34,298 bases of DNA from Novosphingobium sp. (GTDB taxonomy: Bacteria > Pseudomonadota > Alphaproteobacteria > Sphingomonadales > Sphingomonadaceae). Position 1 is the stretch's first letter. The number at the start of each line of letters is the position of its first letter. The stretch lies in NCBI GenBank assembly GCA_013822005.1, contig PNJT01000008.1, positions 1-34,298 of the forward strand. The letters are read 5' to 3'. The notes under the pieces were generated by a model, which was not told the origin of the DNA, made no database searches, and saw only the letters and a program-made list of their open reading frames with translations. Shown piece by piece: positions 1 through 8,888 of the stretch. A program made the position numbers and the translations under genes.

Positions 1-259
1 GCTAGTGGATTGGCGGAAACGAAAGAGTCCGATTGGGGGTTCCCATCTGTCTTTTGGATATGCGATTGAGGTTGGATGCGCAAAGGGATACCATTCGCAC
101 TCACCATGTCTGACCGTGCTCGCTTGAGCAAGGTCGTGCGCTCGCCTCAACCCCAAGCTACACCACGTCCGGGGACACCATCCCTCCACCCTTCCCCCGG
201 CACCCCATTGCCAGCCGCCGCAACCGCAGGCATCCTTCCGGCCAAGAAGGAGAATCGCG

Positions 260-622
260 ATGCGGCAACACCTTGGCTTTCTTTCCCTCGCGCTGGCGGA
301 CAAGCATACGCAGGGATCGAAGGAGGACCCGGTGCGGGTCGCCCGGCCTGAAGGCCAGCGGCGCTATCTGGGCCGGCTGCGGTGCAGCGATGGCAAGGCA
401 CCCCGGTTCTTCCGCGCCGACAATATTGGCGACGGGCCGTTCGGCAATATCGTCGACCTCTATATCGTCACTTGCGAGGGCGGGGAGCCCAAGGAGAGCG
501 AGATCCACATGGACCTGAACCACAAGGGCCATGACGAGCAGCGGCTTGTCCCGGGCTTTGCCAATGAGGTGGTGCCCGAACCGGAGCGCGCCCCGGCCCC
601 GACCGCCGATCCGCGGGCTTGA
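260..622 (+). CDS. hypothetical protein, 120 aa
   Basis: ORF ending in a TGA that overlaps the TTG start of the downstream amidase ORF; no family recognised. Confidence 0.45.
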   Translation: MRQHLGFLSLALADKHTQGSKEDPVRVARPEGQRRYLGRLRCSDGKAPRFFRADNIGDGPFGNIVDLYIVTCEGGEPKESEIHMDLNHKGHDEQRLVPGFANEVVPEPERAPAPTADPRA

Positions 623-2169
623 ACATGAGCGGGATATCACTACGGCTGGCCCTGCTGGGCCTCGGCCTCGTCCTCGCCCAGCCCGCCACGGCGAAGGAAC
701 GCAAGCCCAAGCTCAAGCCAGTGCCGGTGGTTGACCAAAGCGCGGCGGCGGCCAATGCGGCCTCTGCGGCGGCGATGCGGCATCTGGATGCCATCGCCCG
801 GCTGGACGATGCCGCGGGCGGCCCGCAGCTCAATGCGGTGATCGTGTTCAACCCCACAGCGCCAGCGGAAGCGGCGCGGCTTTCGGCGACCGGGCGGCTC
901 AAGGGACGGACCGTGCTGGTCAAGGACAATGTCGAGACCAAGGAGTGGGCGACCACGGCCGGCAGTCTGGCCTTGAAGGACAACAAGACTGGCCGCGATG
1001 CGCCGCTGGTGGCGCGGATCCGGGCCGATGGCGGAGTGGTGCTGGGCAAGACCAACCTGAGCGAATGGGCCAACATCCGCTCGCCCGCGAGCTCGTCCGG
1101 CTGGTCGGGTGTGGGCGGGCAGACGAAAAACCCGCATGCGACCGACCGCAACCCTTGCGGTTCCAGCTCGGGCAGCGGGGCGGCGATTGCGGCGGGGATG
1201 GCCTGGGCGGCGGTCGGGACCGAGACCGACGGGTCGATCACTTGCCCGGCCAGCGCCAATGGGATCGTGGGGTTCAAGCCCACGGTGGGGCTGGTCAGCC
1301 GCACCTTCGTGGTGCCGATCAGCCACAGCCAGGACACCGCCGGGCCGATGGCTGCTTCGGTGTTCGGCGCCGCGTTGCTGCTGAGTGCGATGGCCGGCAG
1401 CGACCCGGCCGATCCGGCGACTTTGGAAGCCGACAAGTACAAGACCGATTACACCGCCGGCCTCGGCCTCTCCAGCCTGAAGGGCGTGCGGATCGGGGTG
1501 CTGAGCAAGCAGAGCGGCAAGCATCCGGGGGTCAACCGGGTGTTCGACCGCGCGCTGATGGATCTCTCTGCCGCCGGAGCCGTGCTGGTGCCGATCGCCT
1601 ATGACTTCCCCCCCGAGCTGGGCCGCGATGAGGGCGTGGTGCTCTATTTCGAGCTGCGCGAGGACCTCGATGCCTACCTCGCCGCCCTGCCTGGCACGCC
1701 GCCGGTGCGCAGCCTTGCCGATGTGATCATGTTCAACAAGGACCACGCCAACGAGGAGCTGCGTTGGTTCGGGCAGGAGACCTTTATCAAGGCCGAAAGT
1801 CCGGTCGACCGCGCGATCTATCAAAAGGCCCGCGCCAATTCGCTGCGGCTGGCCGGGTCCGAGGGGATCGACAAGCTGCTGGCCGACAACAAGGTGGTGG
1901 TGCTGATCGCGCCGACCGAGGGCCCGGCCTGGCCGATCGACCTGGTCAACGGCGATCACTACATCGGGATCGGCGCCGGATCGCTGGCGGCGGTGGCGGG
2001 CTATCCGCACCTGACCGTGCCGATGGGCGATGTCGAAGGACTGCCGGTGGGGCTGAGCCTTATCGGGCCCAAATGGGGCGACAAGCTGGTGCTGGACCTG
2101 GGTGCCGCCTATGAACGCGCGCGGACGGTGCAGCTGAAGGCACCCAGCTTCAAACGCTGGGGGGAATAA
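619..2169 (+). CDS. secreted amidase (amidase signature family)
   Basis: 516 aa; N-terminal signal peptide (LRLALLGLGLVLAQPATA); amidase-signature Lys/Ser/Ser regions GRTVLVKDN and NPCGSSSGSGAAIAAGMAWAAVGTETDGSITCPASANGIVGFKPTVG. Start may be the ATG at 625. Confidence 0.9.
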   Translation: MNMSGISLRLALLGLGLVLAQPATAKERKPKLKPVPVVDQSAAAANAASAAAMRHLDAIARLDDAAGGPQLNAVIVFNPTAPAEAARLSATGRLKGRTVLVKDNVETKEWATTAGSLALKDNKTGRDAPLVARIRADGGVVLGKTNLSEWANIRSPASSSGWSGVGGQTKNPHATDRNPCGSSSGSGAAIAAGMAWAAVGTETDGSITCPASANGIVGFKPTVGLVSRTFVVPISHSQDTAGPMAASVFGAALLLSAMAGSDPADPATLEADKYKTDYTAGLGLSSLKGVRIGVLSKQSGKHPGVNRVFDRALMDLSAAGAVLVPIAYDFPPELGRDEGVVLYFELREDLDAYLAALPGTPPVRSLADVIMFNKDHANEELRWFGQETFIKAESPVDRAIYQKARANSLRLAGSEGIDKLLADNKVVVLIAPTEGPAWPIDLVNGDHYIGIGAGSLAAVAGYPHLTVPMGDVEGLPVGLSLIGPKWGDKLVLDLGAAYERARTVQLKAPSFKRWGE

Positions 2170-2175
2170 AGAACA

Positions 2176-2203
2176 AAGGGCTCCGGATCTCTCCGGAGCC
2201 CTT
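2176..2203. terminator. bidirectional terminator-like hairpin between convergent genes
   Basis: Perfect 11-bp inverted repeat AAGGGCTCCGG-atctct-CCGGAGCCCTT between the amidase gene and tig. Confidence 0.75.
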
Positions 2204-2226
2204 CGAATTCCTGACCGGAAAGCGGC

Positions 2227-3705
2227 TTACTTCTTCGCGGCAGCTTTCTTGGGCGCAGCCTTCTTTTCGGCCTTTTCAGCCTTGGGCGCTGCTTCCTTCT
2301 TCTCAGCCTTGGGGGCAGCTTCCTTTTTGGCGGCGGCCTTCCTGGGTGCGGCTTTCTTGGCCGGGGCCGGGGCAGTCTCTTCGGCTTCGATCGCGGCCTG
2401 GAGTTCTTCCTTGGTCACGGTCTTTTCGGTGACTTCGGCCTTGTCGAACAGGAAATCGACGACCTTGTCTTCATAGAGCGGGGCGCGCAGCTGGGCGGCG
2501 GCGAGGGCATCCTGCTGGATGTATTCGACGAAGCGCTGGCGGTCTTCCGGGCGGTACTGCTGGGCAGCCTGCTGCATCAGCATCGACATTTCCTGGCTGC
2601 TGACTTCGACGCCGTTGGCCTGGCCGATTTCCGAGAGCAGCAGCCCCAGGCGCACGCGGCGCACGGCGATGGCTTCGTATTCGCCCTTCTCGTCCTCGAT
2701 TTCCTTGAGCGCAGCGGCCGGATCGGCGTCCTGGGCAGCTTCCTGCTGGAGCTGGGCCCAGATCTGCTGGAATTCGGCTTCGACCATCGACGGCGGCACA
2801 TCGAAATCATGGCCCGCGGCCAGAATGTCGAGCAGCGCGCGCTTCATCTGGGTGCGGGTGAGGCCGGCAGTTTCCTGCTCCAGCTGGCCGCGCAGCAGGC
2901 CCTTGAGCTGGGCCAGATCGGTCAGCCCCAGGCTCTTGGCAAATTCGTCGTCGATCTTGGTTTCGCCGGCCACTTTGACGGCCTTGACCACGATGTCGAA
3001 CTGGGCGTCCTTGCCCTTGAGGTTCTCAGCCGGATAGTCGGCCGGGAAAGTCACGGTGATGGTCTTTTCGTCACCGGCCTTCACGCCGACGAGCTGTTCC
3101 TCGAAGCCGGGGATGAACCGGCCCGAGCCGATTTCCAGCGCCGCGTCTTCGGCCTTGCCGCCGTCGAATTCGACACCGTCGAGCTTGCCGGTAAAGTCGA
3201 TGATCAGCTGGTCGCCGTCTTCGGCCTTCTTGCCCTTCTTGGCATCGACAAAGCTCTTGGCGTTGCCCGCCAGGCGCGCGACCTGTTCATCGACTTCGGC
3301 ATCGCTGACCGGCACGACCAGCTTGTCGAGCTTGAGGCCGTCGATCGACGGGGCCGGGATCGTCGGCAGCACTTCAAGGCTGACGTTCAGTTCGGCGTCC
3401 TTGCCTTCTTCATAGCCTTCACCCAGCGCGATCTGCGGCTGCATCGCGGGGCGCAGCTTGTTGTCGCCCAGCAGCTTCTGGATCGCTTCCTGGACCGAGG
3501 TGTTGAGCGCTTCCTGGTGAAGCTGCGGCCCGTGCATCTTCTTGACCAGGTTGGCGGGGACCTTGCCGGGGCGGAAGCCGGGCATGCGCACTTGCGGAGC
3601 GATCTTCGCCACTTCGCCATCAATGCGCGCGGCAATATCCTTGGCGGCGATCTTCACGCTGTAGGCGCGCTTCAAACCCTCGTTGGTGGTCTCGACAATC
3701 TGCAT
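2227..3705 (-). CDS. tig: trigger factor (peptidyl-prolyl isomerase chaperone) with Lys/Ala-rich C-terminal tail
   Basis: 492 aa; MQIVETTNEGLKRAYSVKI..., ribosome-binding region MPGFRPGKVP, PPIase and C-terminal domains typical of trigger factor. Confidence 0.95.
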   Translation of the reverse strand: MQIVETTNEGLKRAYSVKIAAKDIAARIDGEVAKIAPQVRMPGFRPGKVPANLVKKMHGPQLHQEALNTSVQEAIQKLLGDNKLRPAMQPQIALGEGYEEGKDAELNVSLEVLPTIPAPSIDGLKLDKLVVPVSDAEVDEQVARLAGNAKSFVDAKKGKKAEDGDQLIIDFTGKLDGVEFDGGKAEDAALEIGSGRFIPGFEEQLVGVKAGDEKTITVTFPADYPAENLKGKDAQFDIVVKAVKVAGETKIDDEFAKSLGLTDLAQLKGLLRGQLEQETAGLTRTQMKRALLDILAAGHDFDVPPSMVEAEFQQIWAQLQQEAAQDADPAAALKEIEDEKGEYEAIAVRRVRLGLLLSEIGQANGVEVSSQEMSMLMQQAAQQYRPEDRQRFVEYIQQDALAAAQLRAPLYEDKVVDFLFDKAEVTEKTVTKEELQAAIEAEETAPAPAKKAAPRKAAAKKEAAPKAEKKEAAPKAEKAEKKAAPKKAAAKK

Positions 3706-3761
3706 GACTAAACAGGCCTTTTCGAACTAACTGCCCCGTTGGACGGCAATGCCAGTGGAAC

Positions 3762-3846
3762 TGGTGCGGGCGAAGGGACTCGAACCCCCACATCTTGCGA
3801 TACTGGTACCTAAAACCAGCGCGTCTACCAATTCCGCCACGCCCGC
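3762..3846 (-). tRNA. tRNA-Leu (anticodon TAG), CCA encoded
   Basis: Reverse complement GCGGGCGTGGCGGAATTGGTAGACGCGCTGGTTTTAGGTACCAGTATCGCAAGATGTGGGGGTTCGAGTCCCTTCGCCCGCACCA folds as a class II tRNA; anticodon loop TTTAGGT. Confidence 0.95.
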
Positions 3847-3948
3847 GGCCCGACGAAGCCCTACCCCCGCAGTTCAGCGCGAGAGTCTGGAATCAAGGCG
3901 TGGCCCTTAGTGGCCCCTTTGCCAAAGGGCAAGCAGGGATGCAGCGGT

Positions 3949-5862
3949 TTAGCCGATCCCCAGCACAGTTGCCAGTTTGAGCAGCCAATTGGACTGCTTT
4001 TCAAGCCGCATGCCGCCTGCCGGAACCGGACAATCGAGGCACAAAGCTTGCGCCCCGCGAACCTCGCCCAGCCAGCTGAGTTGAGCCAGCGCCCGGCTCT
4101 GCTTGGCCTGTTCGCGCAGCGCCATCTGGGCGAACATATCGCCCCCCTGCCCGGCGCTGTCCTCTTCGCCGCCGCCCAGCCGCTCAAGCAGGCTGGCATA
4201 GGGATCGGCCTCGCCGCCGTAATGCCGGGCGTGCCAGGTCTCCAGCTTGGCCTGCTTGGCCGCCCAGGCCAGCGCATCGTCAAGCCCGCCGAACTGATCG
4301 ACCAGCCCGTTCTGCCGCGCTGTGCCGCCATCCCAGGCGCGCCCCTGGGCGATCGCATCGACCTGTTCGGGGGTCTTGCCGCGGGCCTTGCTGACCAGAT
4401 CGATGAAGCGGCGATATCCGGATTCGATCGCGCCCTGCATCAGCACGTGGGTTTCGGGGGTGAAGCCGCCCATCACGTCGGGCTGGCCGCTGAGCGGCGT
4501 GGTGCGCACCCCGTCCGAGGTGATCCCGTATTGCGCCAGCGTCCCTTCAAACGATGGCATGATCGCAAAGATCCCGATCGATCCGGTAACGCTGCTCGGC
4601 TGGGCGAAGATGCGGTTGCCGCCGGTCGCGATCCAGTAGCCGCCGCTGGCGGCGACATTGGCGAACGACACCGCCACCGGCTTGCCCTTGGCCTTGAAGC
4701 GATCAACCGCCCCCCGAACCTGTTCGGACGCCAAGGCCGAGCCTCCCGGCGAATCGATCCGCAGCACCAGCGCCGCGGCATCGTCGGCATTGGCCTCGTC
4801 GATCAACCGGGTGATCCGGTCGCCCCCGGCGGTCCCCGGACCGGCTTTGCCGTCGATGATCGTGCCGGCAACGGTCACCACCGCGATGGCCTTGCCATCC
4901 TGGTCCGCCGGATGCGCCGCCAGCAGCGCGCCCATGCCCGAATGGGCATAGCTGCCCGGTTGCTTGCTCGACCCGTCCTTACCGGCCAGTTGCTTGACGC
5001 GTTCGCCGAATTCCACCGCATCGCCCAGCTTATCGACCATCCCGGCCTTGAGCGCGGCTTGCGCCAGGTCTCCGTTCGAAGCCTTGACCCATGTCACCGG
5101 GTCCTTGGCGACCTGGGCATATTGCGCCTTGGGCCGGGCCTTGCTGACATTGGCCAGCCAATTGTCGAAGACCGATTCGAGCAGCGCGGTGCGCGCCTCT
5201 TTCGAGGGCGCCGAGGCCCGATCAAGCAGATAGGGCTCGACGAAATCCTTGTAGGTCCCGACCTTGTAGATGTGGACCTTGACCTTGAAGCGTTCGAGCA
5301 GCCCGGCGTAGTAGGTCTGGTTGCCGCCCGGCCCGGCAATGGCCGCGCCGCCCATCGGATGGACCCAGGCCTCGCTGGCATGGGCCGCCAGCATCAGGCT
5401 GTCGTCGAGATAGGCGATGGCATAAGTCAGCACCGGCTTCTTGGCGGCGCGTGCCTCGTCCATCGCCGCGGCGACTTCCTCCACATTGACCAGGCCCCCG
5501 CCAGTGAAGCTCGACAGGTCGAGCACTACCGCCTTGATCCGGTCATCCTTGGCCGCCAGCTTGATCGCGCGGACTACGTCGCGGGTGCGGTATTCGCGGA
5601 TCGGGGCCCCGCCCATCAGCAGTTCCAGCGGATCGCTTTCGGCCGGTTCCTCGACCAGCGAACCGTTAAGCTTGATCAGCAGCGCGCCGTCCTTGACCAG
5701 CCCGGCGCTGGGCCGGGCAGTCAGCGCGCCATAGAGCATGATGAAGAACAGCAGCATGAAGAACAGCACCAGGCCATCCTTGATCGCGACCAGGAGGTGC
5801 CAGACCTTGCGGGCAAACAGCATTGCTTGGGGCTTTCTTTCAAGGGACTTGGCCGAAGACAT
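3949..5862 (-). CDS. sppA: signal peptide peptidase SppA (67K type)
   Basis: Likely start MSSAKSLERKPQAMLFARKVWHLLVAIKDGLVLFFMLLFFIMLYG; S49 repeats with VLRIDSPGGSALASEQVRGAVDRFKAKGKPVAVSFANVAASGGYWIATGGNRIFAQPSSVTGSIGIF. The 802-aa ORF is extended upstream by chance. Confidence 0.93.
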   Translation of the reverse strand: MSSAKSLERKPQAMLFARKVWHLLVAIKDGLVLFFMLLFFIMLYGALTARPSAGLVKDGALLIKLNGSLVEEPAESDPLELLMGGAPIREYRTRDVVRAIKLAAKDDRIKAVVLDLSSFTGGGLVNVEEVAAAMDEARAAKKPVLTYAIAYLDDSLMLAAHASEAWVHPMGGAAIAGPGGNQTYYAGLLERFKVKVHIYKVGTYKDFVEPYLLDRASAPSKEARTALLESVFDNWLANVSKARPKAQYAQVAKDPVTWVKASNGDLAQAALKAGMVDKLGDAVEFGERVKQLAGKDGSSKQPGSYAHSGMGALLAAHPADQDGKAIAVVTVAGTIIDGKAGPGTAGGDRITRLIDEANADDAAALVLRIDSPGGSALASEQVRGAVDRFKAKGKPVAVSFANVAASGGYWIATGGNRIFAQPSSVTGSIGIFAIMPSFEGTLAQYGITSDGVRTTPLSGQPDVMGGFTPETHVLMQGAIESGYRRFIDLVSKARGKTPEQVDAIAQGRAWDGGTARQNGLVDQFGGLDDALAWAAKQAKLETWHARHYGGEADPYASLLERLGGGEEDSAGQGGDMFAQMALREQAKQSRALAQLSWLGEVRGAQALCLDCPVPAGGMRLEKQSNWLLKLATVLGIG

Positions 5863-5916
5863 AGGCAGCGCCGGCGCGATTGGCCAGTGTGCTGTCGATG
5901 AACCGCCGACTGCGGC

Positions 5917-6216
5917 TTGCGGATGACCATTATGGCCGCCAATCGCATTGACGCACTGACCCAAGTGAGTCAGTCTGCACCAATGCTTCTCGCCGGATTC
6001 CCCCGTATCGCCATCGACCCCGCGATTTGCGGTGGACGGGCGACTATTGCTGGCACCCGGGTCCGCGTCTCTGACATCCTTGAGATGCTCGCAGGGGGAG
6101 CGAGCGAGGCTGAGATCTTGGAAGATTTTCCATATCTCGGCCAGGACGATATTCGCGCGGCACTGGTCTATGCCGCTGCCCAAACCGACCATCCGGTTGC
6201 TCTGGCGGCTGAATGA
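5917..6216 (+). CDS. DUF433 domain protein (antitoxin-like)
   Basis: 99 aa; RIAIDPAICGGRATIAGTRVRVSDILEMLAGGASEAEILEDFPYLGQDDIRAALVYAA is the DUF433 core; ATGA overlap with next gene. Confidence 0.88.
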   Translation: MRMTIMAANRIDALTQVSQSAPMLLAGFPRIAIDPAICGGRATIAGTRVRVSDILEMLAGGASEAEILEDFPYLGQDDIRAALVYAAAQTDHPVALAAE

Positions 6217-6536
6217 ACTTCCTGATCGATGCGCAATTGCCGCCAGCCCTGTGCGACTGGCTGAATGAGCGCGGGCATGGTGCGCAACATGTTTCCGGTC
6301 TTGGACTGGAAATTGCCAGCGATCGCGAAATCGCCGAACACGCAGAACGACACGCAATGGTCCTGGTCAGCAAGGACGAGGATTTCCTGACCTTGCGGTT
6401 GCCTGATCGCTTCGCATTCCTGTGGCTGCGCTGCGGCAATTCCACCAACCGGGCGTTGACCGTCTGGCTGGATTTGCGTTGGGAGCAGATCGAAACCTGG
6501 CTCAACGCGGGAGAACGGTTCGTCGAAGCACGGTAG
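6213..6536 (+). CDS. DUF5615 family PIN-like protein (predicted toxin)
   Basis: 107 aa; [27 protein letters not shown]...[22 protein letters not shown] pattern; overlaps the DUF433 gene by 4 nt. Confidence 0.88.
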   Translation: MNFLIDAQLPPALCDWLNERGHGAQHVSGLGLEIASDREIAEHAERHAMVLVSKDEDFLTLRLPDRFAFLWLRCGNSTNRALTVWLDLRWEQIETWLNAGERFVEAR

Positions 6537-6591
6537 TTCTGGCAACTGCGACTTGCGAACTGCGCGCCGCGCCGCTAAGGCACCGTCTTCA

Positions 6592-7587
6592 ATGACATCG
6601 CCGAACCTTGATGCTGCGGGCCGCTATCCGGCTGGCTCCGCCGCCTTCCCGCACCGCAGCCTTACGGGCCTTGCGGGGCTGGCCCCGTGGGAGATCCTGT
6701 TCCTGCTCGACGAAGCGGAACAATGGGTCGAACTGAACCGCCAGCCGCACAAGCGCAATGACCGGCTGGCAGGCCTCACGATCATCAACGCCTTTTTCGA
6801 AAACAGCACCCGCACGCTGCTCAGCTTCGAGATTGCGGGCAAGCGGCTGGGTGCCGACGTGGTCAACATGCATGCCGCACAAAGCTCTGTGAAGAAAGGC
6901 GAAACGCTGATCGACACGGCGATGACGCTGAACGCGATGCACGCCGATGCGATCGTGATCCGCCACCAGAGCAGCGGCGCGGTGCAGCTGATCGCGGACA
7001 AGGTCGATTGCCCGGTGCTCAACGCCGGGGACGGCCAGCACGAGCATCCCACCCAAGGCCTGCTTGACGCGCTGACCATCCGCCATGCCAAGGGCGCGGA
7101 GTTCGCAGGGATGCGCGTGACGATCTGCGGCGATATCCTGCACAGCCGGGTCGCGCGCTCGAACATCCATTGCCTGACCACTTTGGGGGCCGAAGTGCGC
7201 GTCTGCGCCCCGCCCGCGCTGATGCCGGCCGATATCGAGGCGCTGAAAGTCCACCCGTTCCACGATTTCGACGCCGCGCTGGTTGGCAGCGACGTGGTGA
7301 TGATGCTGCGGCTTCAGCAGGAACGGATGAGCGGGCAGTTCATCCCCAGCCCCCGCGAATACCGCCACCTTTACGGCCTGACGCTGGACCGGCTGGCCAA
7401 GGCCAAGGGCGATGCTCTGGTGATGCACCCCGGCCCGATGAACCGCGGGGTGGAGATTGACAGCAATGTCGCCGACCTGGCGGGGCGCAGCGCGATTACC
7501 ACTCAGGTTGAAATGGGCGTGGCAATCCGCATGGCCTGCCTTGACGTGCTGACCCGGCGAACCCGCGGGCTGGAGGGCTGGGCATGA
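6592..7587 (+). CDS. pyrB: aspartate carbamoyltransferase catalytic subunit
   Basis: [15 protein letters not shown]...; carbamoyl-phosphate binding [52 protein letters not shown]. Confidence 0.96.
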   Translation: MTSPNLDAAGRYPAGSAAFPHRSLTGLAGLAPWEILFLLDEAEQWVELNRQPHKRNDRLAGLTIINAFFENSTRTLLSFEIAGKRLGADVVNMHAAQSSVKKGETLIDTAMTLNAMHADAIVIRHQSSGAVQLIADKVDCPVLNAGDGQHEHPTQGLLDALTIRHAKGAEFAGMRVTICGDILHSRVARSNIHCLTTLGAEVRVCAPPALMPADIEALKVHPFHDFDAALVGSDVVMMLRLQQERMSGQFIPSPREYRHLYGLTLDRLAKAKGDALVMHPGPMNRGVEIDSNVADLAGRSAITTQVEMGVAIRMACLDVLTRRTRGLEGWA

Positions 7588-8819
7588 GCGCGCCGCGTCC
7601 GCTGACCATCACCGGCGGCCAGCTGGTGCTGCCCGGCAAGAGCCCGGTGCCCGGATCGCTGCGCTGCGAGGGCGGGCTGATCCGCGCTGTCGGCGGGGCG
7701 ATTGCCGGGCCTGACGACCTGGTGATCGACGCCAAGGGCGCGCTGGTCGTGCCCGGGCTGGTCGATCTGGGCGTTTTCGCGATCGACAAGCCGGCTTTCC
7801 AATTCGGCGGGATCACCCGCGCAGCCTTGATGCCCGATCAGGGCGTGGTGCTCGACAAGCCCAGCTCGGTCCGTTTCGCCGCGCAGTCGGGCAAGCCCGA
7901 CCTGTGGGTCCACCCGCTGGCCGCCGCGACCCGCGACCTGGCCGGGAGCGAGATCGCCGAACTGGCGCTGATGCGCGATGCCGGGGCCAAGGCAGTGGCC
8001 ACCGGGCGGCGCTGGATCGGGGATTCCGGCACCATGCACCGCTTGCTGTCCTATGCCGCGATGCTGGGGCTGGTCGTTATCACCCATGCCGAGGATGCCG
8101 GGCTGACCGGCGGGGCAGTTGCCACCGCCGGCGAAATGGCGACGCGCTTGGGCCTGCCGAGCGCACCCGCCGAAGCCGAGGCGCTGGCAATTGCCCGCGA
8201 CCTCGCGCTGGCCGAACTGACCGGCGCGCGGATTCACTTCCGCCAGGTCACCACGGCCAAGGGCCTCGCGCTGGTCCGCGCCGCCAAGGCGCGCGGGATC
8301 AAGGTGACTGCCGGGGTCACGCCCGCGCATTTCATGCTGTCCGACACCGCGATCGGCGATTTCCGGACCTTCACCCGCCTGTCCCCGCCGCTGCGCAGCG
8401 AGGCGGACCGGCAGGCTGTGTTGGCCGCGCTGAGCGACGGAACCATCGACGTGATCTCATCCGGCCACGATCCGCGCGGACCCGAGGACAAGCGGCTGCC
8501 CTTCGCGGATGCCGAACCGGGCATGGCCGGGGCCGAAACGCTGCTGCCGCTAACGCTGGGCTTGGTCCGCGACGGCGTGATTGACCTGCCGCGCGCTTTC
8601 GAACTGCTGGCCGCCAACCCCGCCGCACTGCTTGGGGTCAAGGCAGGCCGGATTGAGGAAGGGCTTGAAGCCGACATGGCCTTGATTGACCCGGCCAAGC
8701 CCTGGGTGGTCGATTCCGACATGATGGCGGCCACTGCGGGCAATACCCCGTTTGACAAGCAGGGCGTCGAAGGCCGCGTGCTGGCGCTGTTCAAGGGCGG
8801 CGTGTTGATCGCGGATTAG
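7584..8819 (+). CDS. pyrC': dihydroorotase-like protein, probably the non-catalytic PyrC' (PyrX) type
   Basis: 411 aa amidohydrolase-fold protein overlapping pyrB by ATGA; retains THAED and PGL/PAALLG regions but lacks the HxH metal motif ([15 protein letters not shown]). Confidence 0.85.
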   Translation: MSAPRPLTITGGQLVLPGKSPVPGSLRCEGGLIRAVGGAIAGPDDLVIDAKGALVVPGLVDLGVFAIDKPAFQFGGITRAALMPDQGVVLDKPSSVRFAAQSGKPDLWVHPLAAATRDLAGSEIAELALMRDAGAKAVATGRRWIGDSGTMHRLLSYAAMLGLVVITHAEDAGLTGGAVATAGEMATRLGLPSAPAEAEALAIARDLALAELTGARIHFRQVTTAKGLALVRAAKARGIKVTAGVTPAHFMLSDTAIGDFRTFTRLSPPLRSEADRQAVLAALSDGTIDVISSGHDPRGPEDKRLPFADAEPGMAGAETLLPLTLGLVRDGVIDLPRAFELLAANPAALLGVKAGRIEEGLEADMALIDPAKPWVVDSDMMAATAGNTPFDKQGVEGRVLALFKGGVLIAD

Positions 8820-8837
8820 CGACGCCCAAACGCAAAA

Positions 8838-8859
8838 CCCCTCCCGCGATGGGGAGGGG
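8838..8859. terminator. hairpin between convergent genes, possible terminator
   Basis: CCCCTCCC-gcgatg-GGGAGGGG perfect 8-bp stem between pyrC' and the TPR-SPOR gene. Confidence 0.55.
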
Positions 8860-8888
8860 CTGCGATCCCGTTATGGGGCTGTTTTCGC

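Noticed and set aside
76-401. Small ORFs at the window start
   Set aside because: Overlapping on both strands, Pro/Ala/Gly-rich, no family recognised
640-2010. 456-aa minus-strand ORF opposite the amidase
   Set aside because: Antisense shadow with His/Arg/Gln-rich composition
3762-3846. tRNA-Leu as an integration site for a genomic island
   Set aside because: Flanked by core genes tig and sppA; no integrase and no direct repeat of the tRNA 3' end seen nearby
3910-5901. 663-aa plus-strand ORF opposite sppA
   Set aside because: Antisense shadow of the well-supported sppA gene in GC-rich DNA; His/Arg/Gly/Gln-rich composition with no domain
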